The notes under the pieces: model-generated
The model's database searches: none
What the model saw: only the letters and a program-made list of their open reading frames with translations
Told to the model about the DNA's origin: nothing
Assembly: GCA_020744425.1 (NCBI GenBank)
Contig: JAGMUV010000035.1
Location: 496,001-560,000 of the forward strand
Direction: 5' to 3'
Length of the DNA stretch: 64,000 nt
From: Dactylonectria macrodidyma
Taxonomy: Eukaryota; Ascomycota; Sordariomycetes; Hypocreales; Nectriaceae
Made by a program: the position numbers and the translations under genes
Shown: positions 1-10,469 of the stretch, piece by piece
Position numbering within the stretch: position 1 is the first letter of the stretch
How the letters are laid out: the number at the start of each line of letters is the position of its first letter

Positions 1-320
1 GCCAGCAGTAATGGCGCCATCGGTTTGGTCGTGTTTCGTCTCTCCAATTGATTGCTTAGCCGCATGCTTGAGCCCATTGTCTCTGCCTCCCTGACCCCCA
101 TTTCCCACCTGGAACAATCTTATCCAGATTCGAAAAAAAGAAGAAAAAAAGAAAAATGGCCTGCTTGGCTTTGAATAACGTCCCTTCAAAGATCTTACAC
201 ATATTGCTCCCTCCCTTTTTTCTTCGCCATCTAGTAATCTCATCCATCGCCTGTCCACTTCCACCAACTTCAACCATCACCAACCCGTCATTCAATTATC
301 TTCACCCACCAACCGCAACG

Positions 321-743
321 ATGACCACTAACACCACGCCCTCCCACACAGAGACCCGCACATCAGTACGCTTCAGCACCTACAGTGTTGCCGCTCCCTC
401 ATTTGCTCTCACAGTCGAGACGAACGGCTCCGCCACTAATGAGATTGGCGACATCGCCTCCGGCATAGACCGCATGGAGAACAAGGCCCTCTCCTCCCAG
501 CGCGTCGTCCTCAGTGAGGAGAAGACAGACAACATGCAGAAGCTCGCCCTCTGCGCCAAGCTCGACCGTGCTCTCGACCGCCGCATGAGCAGCCAGGACG
601 CTGTCATGCGCCCGCGCGCCAAGAACACCGCCGCTAACGAGAAGCTCGACGAGAAGGCGCAATGGAGCGGCCGCCTCGCTGACCGAGCTGTACCGGAGCC
701 CCAACCAGAGTCAACACTGCAACACCAGAACGAGGGTCTGTGA
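321..743 (+). CDS. Hypothetical 140-aa protein, charged and probably helical
   Basis: I do not recognise the family. The frame is open upstream of this ATG. I chose the ATG at 321 because the upstream part reads like leader sequence (an A-rich tract at 130-155 followed by pyrimidine-rich DNA), and composition becomes protein-like after 321. The N-terminal 40 residues are rich in Ser and Thr. Residues of about 45-120 are rich in Glu, Lys, Arg and Ala with regularly spaced Leu and Met, which suggests helix or coiled coil. No signal peptide, membrane segment or cysteine motif is visible. It stands alone, upstream of the hAT and pogo remnants. It could be a single-exon hypothetical protein or the end of a longer spliced gene. 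Confidence 0.4.
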   Translation: MTTNTTPSHTETRTSVRFSTYSVAAPSFALTVETNGSATNEIGDIASGIDRMENKALSSQRVVLSEEKTDNMQKLALCAKLDRALDRRMSSQDAVMRPRAKNTAANEKLDEKAQWSGRLADRAVPEPQPESTLQHQNEGL

Positions 744-949
744 CTGGGCGTCGGTATGATGGGGGCAATGAGGCTATGGCCTCTGACAGCCAGCGGCTTG
801 AGCGTTTCTGCTGCTTTGCTTGGATGCGGCTAGGATGAGAGATGCACGACGAGACATGAGTGAAGGACGCTCGTCAAATGTTCGATCACAGTCTCCTGAC
901 GGTCAACTAGCTCAGCCACAAGCAGTGGATTACGGGATATGTCCAGGCT

Positions 950-1093
950 GGCGGTCCATTCCATTTCCATCCACGCAGCCTCTTGTAGAATGGATGGACG
1001 TCCATTTGGGCCCAACTTGAATGGAATGGATGGAAATGGACGCTAAGAGTGGTCCGTGGAATGGATGGACGTGGAAATGGAAGTTCGTGGACG
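950..1093. repeat. Subterminal-type repeats, GGAATGGATGGA motif
   Basis: The motif GGAATGGATGGA and its reverse complement recur several times in about 145 bp, partly as inverted pairs around GGACGTCC. The cluster lies directly after the stop codon of the hAT remnant that follows. In the better preserved hAT elements of this window (10305 and 46652), short repeats fill the same place between terminus and stop codon. I therefore infer that this is the subterminal region of the same old hAT copy. No matching outer inverted repeat was found. Confidence 0.45.
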
Positions 1094-1363
1094 CTATAAA
1101 GGGACAGTACATGTGATCCTCCCATCCGTTGCCTCCCGGGCTTCCGCAAAGCTCATTTCAGCCAACAGATCAGTCCCTGACAACTTGACCTCTTCAAGGA
1201 GCTTCTCCGTGCTCTTAATATAGCCTCCACAAGGCCATGATCTCACCGTCTGTGTCATCCCGATCGTACTAGCGTCCAGCTTAGCCCGATCGTCTCGAAC
1301 CATTCGACCACATGTTGAGAAGAGCCTCTCAACATCAGCAGACATAGGAAGGACAGAGAGCAC
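1094..1363 (-). pseudogene. hAT transposase remnant (C-terminal dimerisation region)
   Basis: The minus-strand frame encodes about 89 residues. It opens with LSVLPMSADVERLFSTCGRM, which fits the hAT dimerisation signature (small hydrophobic run, then S-x-x-x-E-R-x-F-S), followed by a short helical tail. All upstream domains (BED finger, RNase H-like core) are missing, and the frame abuts pogo transposase sequence at about 1390. It is a dead fragment. It was either truncated or interrupted by the neighbouring pogo element, and I could not find the other half of the hAT gene upstream of 2562. Confidence 0.75.
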
Positions 1364-1391
1364 ATCGAGAGCCCAGCTTGGATGAAGTCAT

Positions 1392-2562
1392 TCAGAGCCA
1401 GACGTTGTTCCCTTTTAAGATGCTATATATACCAGCATCTAAAGGCTGAAGAAGATGGCTGGTATGAGAAGGAAGGCCGAGAGGGATGATATCAAAGGCA
1501 TGACAATACCATATAAAATCAGGGTCTTCATAAGCAGATAACCCGTCCATCAGAAGCATCCGATAGATAGGCTTTTCTCTTCTTTTTCCCTGGCCAGCTG
1601 TGTTCTTTATATCCTGATCCCAAATATCCCTGGTGCTGTAATAGAGTATCCAAACCACTCTTCAATTGAGCAGTCATTGAAGCCGTCTCCTAGGGTAAAA
1701 GAGTAGTAATTGAAGTGCGTTAACCACTGCTAGGCTCGGTGACTATTATTGAAGCCTGTTGCTGTAGAAGTCAGGATAACTTCGTCATTGATATCCGCCA
1801 TTGTGTATTCTTCAACAATAACCTTTGCTGAGAGAATAAGGAAGAAAGGAATTGACATCCCTGCGGCACTGATAGCATCCACAGATGTAAGTGACTCCTT
1901 ATTCCCCGGCTGGAAGGCTACAGGCCGGGTGTTTTTCCTCATCCGGGTTGAAAAGACCTTCTGGCTGTTTGTAACACATCCTAGTTGGAGTGGCGTTTCA
2001 TCGAAGTTCCATGTATTTGCTGGTAAAATCGAGAGCTCAGTGTGAATGCCTTCATATTCGCGGAACCACGCCTCTATGTGAGCAATATCGAACTCTACAG
2101 CAGCTCGTGCAATTTCCTTGACCTTGGGGACCTTGAATTGAAGCTCCGGGTGCCGCTGCCGGAACCTCCGGACCCAGGATTTCGAGACCATCGTCTTAGG
2201 GCCTGAGATACGGTGTTTTCCTAGAAAACTAGCATAGTTGCGGATGCAGACCTCTGTTACAGCAAATGCGCTCTTCTCAACAGTGCGAATAAAGGCAACT
2301 AAAGCCCGCTCCTCGCTTGCTGTTAGGGCCGTTGGGAACACCCCTGGGTTGCCTATAGAAGCAAGAGGTCTTCCTACCTTTAAAAGAGATATATATTCCT
2401 TCGTAAGAGGCATAGCGGCGTGGTGTATAGCAGCAAGGTCAGAGATGGTCCGTTGTTGCGGTGCGGGTTCCCCCAAGTCGTACGTGTGAGGTCGGCACCG
2501 CTCAGGTAGGCACGGGCTGCACGGGCGGCAGCGCCGCGGGATTTGGCTGAAACTTGAGTCAT
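1392..2562 (-). pseudogene. pogo/Fot1-type transposase, frameshifted
   Basis: Three frames on the minus strand together give a pogo-family transposase. An N-terminal helix-turn-helix part begins with MTQVSAKSRGAAARAARAYL at 2562. The frame then shifts near 2490 into the main segment (about 1730-2490), which contains a CENP-B-type HTH and the first DDE aspartate in WNFDETPLQLG. After a break around 1660-1730 the third segment (1392-1658) contains the second acidic motif in LLMDGLSAYEDPD and the third in SHLLQPLDAGIYS. At least two frame disruptions make it non-functional. The C-terminal end is cut at about 1392, where hAT sequence begins. TA duplications and terminal repeats were not identified. 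The family assignment is firm; the element boundaries are not. Confidence 0.8.
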
Positions 2563-5500
2563 AGTGAAATTGGAAGTGTTTTAATGTAGATATCAAATTT
2601 GGGGTCAATTGGGCTTCAAATGATGTGACACCACCTCTCCAAGGGAGAGAGAGATGGGGGCGTTATGCATGCTTACTCAACCCACCGAGTACATAGTTGC
2701 TTATATACACGATATATTGTCACCAGCTGAACACTATGGGGCACTTCATTGAAGATGGTTTCGTCGACACGGTTAATTACTCCCGTAGGACTCGTGCACC
2801 GGCCTAGCGCCAGCCCTTCCAAAAGGTCGTCTCAGTGGTGTCAATAACCGCCGCGACATCTCAACTTTTGGCTTTGTTTCTTAGCTCGTCGGAAGTCTGT
2901 AGTGACGGGATGCTGTGACGTATGATAGCCGTGCACGAGTCAGTCGGGGTAATTAACTTCAAAACGCGAAAATCAGGGATAGGCTCGGACCACTTGTGCC
3001 CCGCCTGCGCCTCATGAGCCGGCGGGACGCACCATGCAGATCGTTTCAGGTCAAGGGTGTTGGATCCCCGGAGGGAGCGACGAAAAAAATGGGGCCAGGC
3101 TAGGCGGGCAGCTCCAGAGAATCTGCGTCAGCTAGCAATAATCATCTCGACCAAAGGCGGTGACGAGGTGGAACCTGTTCAAATTCGACATTCATCGTGG
3201 AAATCACGTATCTCATCATATATATATATATAACTGACATCATCTTGTAAGCCTGCAACGAACTGGTCTTCGCAGGAGCGTCCTCCAGCGGGGTTGTGTA
3301 ACGGTTGTGCTAGACCTCTGTACCATAGGGCAAAAGATTGGTTAATAATCGCTGTGATGGCGACTACTAGGCTCGCTGTTCCCGGTGAACCAAGCCGTAA
3401 CAGGTTGTAGATGGTGTAGGAAAAAGAGTGAGGTCAGGCAAAGTGTGAGCCAACTTGATGCCTGTCTGGGTCGCAGAACACCTGTTCGTAAGTGGGGAAG
3501 GGAAAAAGGGTCTCAATCACTTTAACGTGCGCTAGTGGACTCCCTGATTCGACGCTGGCGGAAGTGCTAGTCAGAATTTCATGGGACGACAACATCCCTG
3601 ACCCGCTGAACCAGATCCTCGGCACTAGCTGGAAAATTCCGCGGGTGCGTTATGCGCCTACCTGTTTTAAACGGTACGACGTGAATGCGCGACCAGGGGT
3701 TTGTCTGTCTTGCCTCCCAAACTTTCATTTCCTTTGTAATAGTGGGCGCCACGGCTCTTTCCATCCCGAAATTCTTGTACCTTACGTGGTGGCACGACCC
3801 GGTGACCGTCCCTAGTGTGTACGTCTTAGCCCTAGTCATGCAAATGTCCAAGCGCAGGTGCATGGATTTTGACTAGGATCTTCAATGTCCAGTCATCGTA
3901 ATGCAGTGATAACGGGAAGTTCCGCACCACAAGTTTCCTGCCCTGTCGTCTCCTTGCATTCGTCACGCATGGATTCTGATAGTATCCCAGCTTAGCCCCC
4001 TTTGCAACGAACGAGAAGCCAAAGCGTTGAGCATGTGACCTTCTGCGGTCCTGGTAGCTGGTGTGATATCCTGCAGCCCTTCTCAGAACAGACTTTGGTC
4101 ACAGCCTTCCAGTTCCAAGGTGGCACGTCCCTAATCATTGGCAGACAATTTGCTTACGACAGGCAAATTCCAAGGCCTGCTCTGGGCGTGATCCCAGATT
4201 GTTGAGCGAGAATCAGCCAATTTAGGGAAGGGCAAGTGTGTTCGCTACCTCAGACCAACTCAAATATACATTCAGGTTGTGACGGGAGCGTCTGGAGTGC
4301 TGGACCCAGGGTGGGGTCGATACGTAACTAGGACGCACGGGGCAGGCCGCAGGGAATATTAACGCGTCTACGCGTCTATGCGCCTGCCCGCTTTCTCTCT
4401 TTCCTCTTCATCGTAGTATTCTCGCAATACAGTGGCATTACCTCTTGAGTTGATCTCATCTGGCCCGTGACACAGGTCCGACTTCAGAGATATCTGATGC
4501 AATTCAGAGGTGGGTTTTCCAGATAGGACAGAGTGTTACAAGGCCCATTCTTCCTAGAAATTGCTCTGTGTCTAGTACGACCTGCGTATGTAGGAGACTG
4601 CCACACAGTTAGCGTCTTGTGCTACTAGTCAACTAGCAGATCGCCCATGCGATCAGCGCCGGTGCAGGTGACGAGCACTTGGCATCATCGTAGTGTGAGA
4701 ATCAGCCGTCACCGTTAGTGTCATTTGTCTCTTGTGTCCTTCGGTACCCTAAAGTGCCTGAAACCTGCATGCTTCATCACCAAGTATTTCTGTGGCTGCA
4801 GCTGACTCGAATGCTCAAAGAAGCCCTGGTGAGAGATGCTCCAGCACGCAACCAAAAGTTTGCCGATTGGCAGCTCACAGCTTTTAGTATTTGAATCGCC
4901 CTACCTTAACATTATATCTAGTCCGCCCATTGGTCGCACTAACTCTGAGAGACAAGCTAAGCGCACAAGCGGAGACGGCTATTTCTCCCTTTCCCAGTGC
5001 AGCAGACCGGCTTCTGAGTGGTGGGCTGTAAGCTGCTGGGGTGGTTGCTGCGAGGCAATTCCTTGATTTCTGCTGGCTGTTCTCTTCCTGGTCTGACCAT
5101 CCCCATTTCAACCAATCCCAACCCACGGCTCAGTGATGTGTTTGCCAACTTGGAACGTGTCGTGCCCAATGCTCCTTGTTCCAGTGCCGTGTCCTTGGGT
5201 TCGCCTCTAAAATCGAATGCTACGTCCCGTGTTGGTCCTGTACCGTACTCAGAATCCCAAAGAGCCTGACGCCCCGTCTCCCACCATGCTACCCCACCGC
5301 CATCCAAACCTCACTGTGGGAAACCAGCGAACGCCCTGGTAGAGCAGCCCATCCCATCCTTTCCCTCCCATCCGTCACCCCATCCTTCCCTCCTCCCCGT
5401 ACTTCTCCTTCGCCTGCTCCAGTCCAACCTGGCCAGAGTCGACGAGGTACACTTACCACCCGTAAGGCCTCGACCCGAATAGAAGTCGACAACACCATTC

Positions 5501-5859
5501 GCATGAGACGATAAAGCGTCCGAACCACTGCTGATTTACTCCACGGGTCCTCGCCATTGGATCCTGGAGCGCCCAATCCTGCCAGGGTCTCGTCTATTGT
5601 AACGGGCCGAGCCGTTTTGTTCGGAGCAAGCCACCGACCTAGCTTTCTTCCCGCACGCTTCCATCCGCACCACAACACAGCCATTTCGACATTCTCGACT
5701 AGCCTGCCATCCATCACCTTTGGCCAGCTTCGAATCCCCTTACAGAATTGACTAGGATAATCTATCGGCCTACACATCTTGGTCAGCGTCCTTGACGCTT
5801 CCGACATCTACCACTACATCCTCGACATCTCAGTCGCTTAATAACCAAGTAGCAACCAT
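2563..5859. other. Intergenic stretch with no convincing gene
   Basis: About 3.3 kb in which open frames are short, overlap on both strands and show no recognisable domain. A short (AT)n microsatellite lies near 3217-3232. The last 500 bp or so (5280-5859) are pyrimidine-rich and look like the promoter and 5' leader of the zinc-ribbon protein gene that starts at 5860. The rest may be decayed transposon or unannotated non-coding DNA. Confidence 0.5.
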
Positions 5860-6731
5860 ATGTTCCCAAGGGCAGACGGGCCTTCAGTCCCAAAGGACAA
5901 GGAAGAAAAAGGCTTGGACAAGATCGTCTCCAGGGCCAAAACCATATTGAAGAGGGACGAGAACTCCAAGAAAATGTTCGCTGTTCCGACGTCGTTGACT
6001 CCAGCCACGGATATCCGCAGGTAATTAGCATTGCCATCTCTTGTCGTCGAGTTTTCGTTAAGAGCATCGCTCACATTCTCACCCACCCATTTGTCCTCAT
6101 TGACCTGAACGTACTAACTCGTCGTAGCCAAGCCAAACCGGATGCCCCAACCGACAAGGCGGCCCCTAAGAAGGACAAATACGAGGACCTTGAGGGCGTG
6201 ATCAAGGTTGGTAAGAAGAATCTCTTCGAGGAGCGGGCAAGGAAGCTCGGCGAGAAGTACGGCCTAGAAACCAAGCAGAGGGAGTGGTACTCGACCGAGA
6301 GCACTGCTCTTCGTGTGGAAAAGCCCATTGGCATGCGTGTCCATCGCACCTGCGCCGCCTGCAGTGCCACCTTCAGCTCTGCTAAGGAATGCCCGAGCTG
6401 CGGTTCCACCAAGTACAAGCGTTGCACGCCCAAGCGTACCGAAACTGAGAAGATCGCAAGCCGGAAGAGGCGCGCGGCTCGCTTGAAGGCCAACAAGGAG
6501 AACGCCTCCATCATCTCCGACTATGGCGCCGACTTCGAGGAGACGGTCTTGAAGCGGCCCAACAAGACGATGTTCCCTGGTGGCGTTCCTGATGGCACTG
6601 CTTGCAAGAAGTGTCAACGCCAGAAGTGCGCTGATTGCGCACGACTGAAGCCTCGCAAGGCCGATCCAGAACCCGGCGCAGACGTCTTGAAGAGCGTGCC
6701 AGCCAAGATCGAGGCTCTAAAACTTGGATAA
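5860..6731 (+). CDS. Conserved fungal zinc-ribbon-like protein, 254 aa, two exons
   Basis: Exons 5860-6020 and 6128-6731 with a 107-bp GT-AG intron (donor GTAATT, acceptor CGTAG). The phase fits exactly and gives 254 residues. The protein is basic and soluble. An N-terminal Lys/Asp/Glu-rich part (1-90) is followed by two cysteine clusters: C-x2-C-x11-C-x2-C at about residues 133-150 (CAAC...CPSCGS), typical of a zinc ribbon, and a second cluster near the C terminus (CKKCQRQKCADC). An Arg/Lys-rich helix (about 155-185) lies between them. No membrane segment or signal peptide is present. Many ascomycetes have uncharacterised proteins of this layout; a nucleic-acid or nuclear role is only an inference. 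A broken LINE begins about 200 bp downstream. Confidence 0.75.
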
Positions 6732-6931
6732 GAACATGAGGGATCCGAGTCATGGCCTCCGGTTTGCTCGATTGCTTTGAATGACGCCCGATGCTGGTAA
6801 AGAGGTGTTGATTTCCGAGTTGCTGGAATTCTGGTGTTCACGAGAAAGAGTTTGCAAAATGGTTTTTCATATTATTCCAACTCCCTCCACCGCAAGTCAT
6901 CCCGTGTTCTGGGACTTGCGTTGATCATTTC

Positions 6932-8480
6932 TGGCATGCGAAGATCATCCCGCTGAAGAAGCCAGACAAAGGAGACTACACAGTGGCTAAGGCCTGGAGA
7001 CCGATATCGCTACTATCAACACTGGGCAAGATACTCGAGGTAGTCGTTGCAGAGCAGATATCCTATGTAGTGGAGAGCTATGGACTACTACCCGCAAACC
7101 ACTTCGGGACAAGGAAGCGAAGGTCAGCCGAACAAGCACTGACACTGCTGCAGGAGCAGATCTATAAGGCATGGAGGGCCGGCAGGGTGCTCAGTCTGAT
7201 CAGTTTCGACGTCAAAGCTGCTTACAACGGAGTGTTCAAAGAGCGACTACTAGAGAGGCTGAAGGCGAGAGGCATACCTGGTGGACTAGTGAGATGGATT
7301 GACGCCTTCTGCTCTGGGCGAACGGCCGCCGTGACGGTAAACGGGCACACATCACAACTACGGGAGTTGCCACAGGCAGGTCTCCCGCAAGGGTGACCGC
7401 TGTCGCCGGTGTTGTTCTTGTTTCTTCAATGCAGATTTGGTGCAGAGAAGAATCAACGCAAGAGGTGGTTCGATGGCATTCGTGGACGACTACTCGGCCT
7501 GGGTGATCGGACCAACAGCAGAGGAGAACCGAGCCGGCATCCAATCAATTATAGACGAAGCACTGGGCTGGGAAAGACGGAGCGGCGCGACGTTCGAACG
7601 AGACAAAACGGCCGTCGTGCATTTCACGCCAAACGCCGCGCGTACAAGCGACATGCCGTTCATGATCAAAGGAAAAGTAGTCAAGCCCAAGGCGAGCGCC
7701 AAGATCCCGGAAGTGGTCATGGACGCGAAACTACGGTACAAGGAACACATAGCTAGAGCTGCTGCAAAGGTGCTCTCGGCTGCCATGTGTCTGAGAAGAC
7801 TGAAGATGCTGTCACCGCGGACGGCGAGACAACTGTTCGTAGCAACTGTAGCTCCCACCATGGACTATGCGTCTAGTGTGTGGACGCACTCATGCGGCGT
7901 CAGAGAAGCAGCTTGGTTGAACAAGGCACAGATGGTCGGAGCACAAGCGATCACGGAGCCTTCCAGACAGTGGCGACAGCGGTGGCAGAGGCGAAGCTAG
8001 TATCCAACCGGTACAGGAACGACATGCGCAAGCAGCAACAAGGTTTTGGATCAACCTCCGGACCCTTCCCAGGACACACCCGTTGGCTACGCTGAAAGTG
8101 AAAGTGAATCGCCGATTCGTGTCGCCGATGCAGAGGATTGCTCAGGCACAAGGGGAGACAACCACTGAACGAATGGAGATCATCCAGGAGTGCGCGCTAC
8201 CGCCATGGAGAGACCGTACACTAATGTCGTGTGACCCTAACCGGGAGAAAGCGGTTGCTTGTTCATCGGCCTTCCACACCCACAGCAGTTCGCTGAGTCC
8301 CGACTACGGGAGCTCAAGCGGTGCCAGCACCGCCGATTCGTTGAACATGCACAGTCCGGAGGCGGACATGATAACATGGCAGGACACCACGGCCACAAGA
8401 AGGATACGCAAGGTATGGATGCAAGGGAGTGGAGGAGAAAGCTGGAGGCAATTTCGAGTCTTCATTCCGTGTTCTAGATG
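6932..8480 (+). pseudogene. Non-LTR (LINE) reverse transcriptase remnant
   Basis: The sequence starts inside the reverse transcriptase domain with KIIPLKKPDKGDY...RPISLLS, the hallmark of the LINE finger region. It continues through FDVKAAYNGVF, where the first catalytic Asp should be present, to GLPQG, which is followed at once by an in-frame stop near 7396. A second frame (7437-8000) contains FVDDYSAW, the catalytic FxDD core, then thumb sequence. Downstream to about 8480, short frames carry scattered pieces that may come from the RNase H or tail part. The 5' half (gag-like ORF, endonuclease) is absent, as expected of 5'-truncated LINEs. Several stops and frameshifts make it dead. Clade (Tad-like or other) cannot be fixed by eye. 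Confidence 0.85.
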
Positions 8481-8875
8481 TCGGTGTTATTGTCTTCTCT
8501 GCTGGGAGAGGCGTCCGAATTAATCTATCTCAACAGGGATAGATGGCCATACGAAGTAACACTAATTAAAAGGGAAAAAAAGGAAAAAGGCAGCTGGCAA
8601 GGCATGGGAAAACAAAAGAAACCTCTTATACACAGCCTTGTTCCGTCCTTCCTTCAAACCGGCTGTCCATCTTTAGGCCTGCCCCCTATCCGCTCTACGC
8701 AGGGTGTGGAATCTAGAAGAGAGCAGATCGATAGACTTTAGCATGCCATCTTGCATGAAGTGTGAAAACGACAATCGAACTTGCAATAATCATCTTCACC
8801 CGTGGTTCTGGTAGGAGCGTTGTTTAGGCGGCCATGACAAGGTTAGCAAGACGAGCCGACTGTTCCACTACAGAT

Positions 8876-9433
8876 TCAGTTCTTCTCGCGGCTGTCCGAC
8901 GCCGTGGACTTGCTCCAACTCATCAAAACCCTAATACATGTCTGCATTAGCTTGTTGTTGCTATCCAGCTTGCCATGATGTGCCTTGACGGCCTCAATGC
9001 GATAAAGAATGAGGTGTAGCGACTCCCGCAACGCCCTTGCATGCCTAATTCGCAGTAGCCAAATACGTGAGCCAGCCATTCCTATTGATGTAATAACCAC
9101 TATTTAGACGCATAAAAATTTCGTGGTAGAGTACGTAAGCCTCGCCTACCTGCTCAATTCGGCACGCACTTCACGGCTCAACACCTCAATATCCTCGCTT
9201 GTCCTCCGTGGGCTCATGGCCTGTACGTCGTCGGGTCCACCTGTGGTTTCGACAGATTCGCTGGTGCCTTCCTTTTCGTGCACGACGGTGCCGCTGCTGT
9301 TGCGCTGAGGTACAATCGGGTGTGTCGGGGCAGGAGTCTGAACGGACGAACGTGCTGCTCTGTCCACTGGGTCAATCGCGGCGGGATTGGGGTGTTGAGG
9401 ACCGGAGATGGGAAGAGGATAATATCTGTCCAT
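8876..9433 (-). CDS. SCOC/Slo1-like short coiled-coil protein, two exons
   Basis: Exon 1 is 9150-9433 and exon 2 is 8876-9044, both on the minus strand, joined by a 105-bp intron (donor GTAGGC, acceptor ATTAG). The phase is consistent and gives 150 residues. The first 75 residues are Pro/Ser/Thr-rich and probably disordered. The C-terminal part (about 80-140) is a continuous heptad-like helix ending in KLDSNNKLMQTCIRVLMS. This resembles the 'leucine-rich helix, LESNNKxLQxYIxxLM' end of the short coiled-coil family (SCOC in animals, Slo1 in yeast), which acts with Arl-type GTPases at the Golgi and endosomes. The usual conserved Tyr is Cys here. A generic coiled-coil protein is the alternative. 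The gene lies about 870 bp outside the left end of the large hAT unit. Confidence 0.55.
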
Positions 9434-10296
9434 CTTCGCTTGGTTAAGGTATACTAGGGGGGTCGTGTCGGAAGAAAGCGAGTGGGTTCACGGGATCGTC
9501 AACTGGATCCGATTCGCTGATGGGTGGAGCAACACAATGGACATTGTTCGCCATCCACAGCTGTAAGTGAGATCGGTGTTGACGATGGTTGAAGGCTGTG
9601 AGTAGGAGCACAGAAATAAGACTAGCAACAACAAAGGGGGCCAAGAGAGCCCGGGGGAGGGGATTGATTGGCCCTCAGAAGTCCTCAGCGCTCGATTGAA
9701 GGTCGTCAATTTACTCTGCTGCAGTTTACAAGAAAACGAAGTTGAAGTTTCCAATAAGTTGGACATCTGATGTCGGGTGTCCCGGAGTTTCCAAAGTTAA
9801 CAGGCAAGCCATCAGTGGCGCTGCGTGGATCGAGCCGGTGTGGATAAGTAGGAAAGCAAGAAATTGAGAGGATCGCGACGAGGGTCACAAAAAGACGTCG
9901 TGATGTCACAAATGCCGACTTTCTGCGAGGCTGTCTACCGTTCGACAGGAGCAGTAGTCGCAAAGTGGCCCTCAGTTTATAGACTTAATCCAGGACAAGA
10001 GAATGGTGGTGTAAGGGAGAGGCCACTACCCATTCTGGAGACTCGACGATTAAATACCCTTGATTTAGGTCCGGAAATGTATGAAACATCCGAACGCCCA
10101 CGTCTAGCATGAGACGAGGCGACCGAAGAAAGAAAAAGGAGAAAAAGAAAAAAGGACGGCTGGGACTGTTGAAAGTGACAATTGGTCGGGAGACTGTCCC
10201 TTGGAGATACACAGCACGCTTGTAGGAAGATTGCAGTGCTTGGGCGACGCGCCATGACCGAGTCTGTCGTTGCTCACAGTCATTGAGATGAGCCAC
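9434..10296. other. Intergenic region, no convincing gene
   Basis: Presumed promoter region of the minus-strand coiled-coil gene ending at 9433. Overlapping short frames on both strands show no domain. A purine-rich tract (GAAAGAAAAAGGAG type) lies around 10125-10155. Nothing else stands out before the 8-bp target duplication at 10297. Confidence 0.4.
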
Positions 10297-10304
10297 TCGG
10301 CGAG
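10297..10304. repeat. Left 8-bp target-site duplication TCGGCGAG
   Basis: TCGGCGAG occurs immediately outside the left hAT terminus (CAGTGTGTCC at 10305). It is repeated exactly at 23976-23983, outside the right terminus. Eight-bp duplications are diagnostic of hAT transposition. Confidence 0.92.
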
Positions 10305-10469
10305 CAGTGTGTCCATCAGCCAAGTAAAGCAAAATTTGGACCCTTTACTTGACTTGGTTGACGGGACCCCCTTGCTTTACTTGGTTTACTCGGTAGAGAG
10401 GCTTGCTTTGCTTGGTTGGTTGACGTTACTCGACTATTTTCCATTCCTTATGTGGCTCCGGTGGTAGAT

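Noticed and set aside
5289..5807. 172-codon open frame on the minus strand upstream of the zinc-ribbon gene
   Set aside because: It lies in a pyrimidine-rich leader/promoter region, overlaps frames on the other strand and has no domain. Low-complexity base composition explains the open frame.
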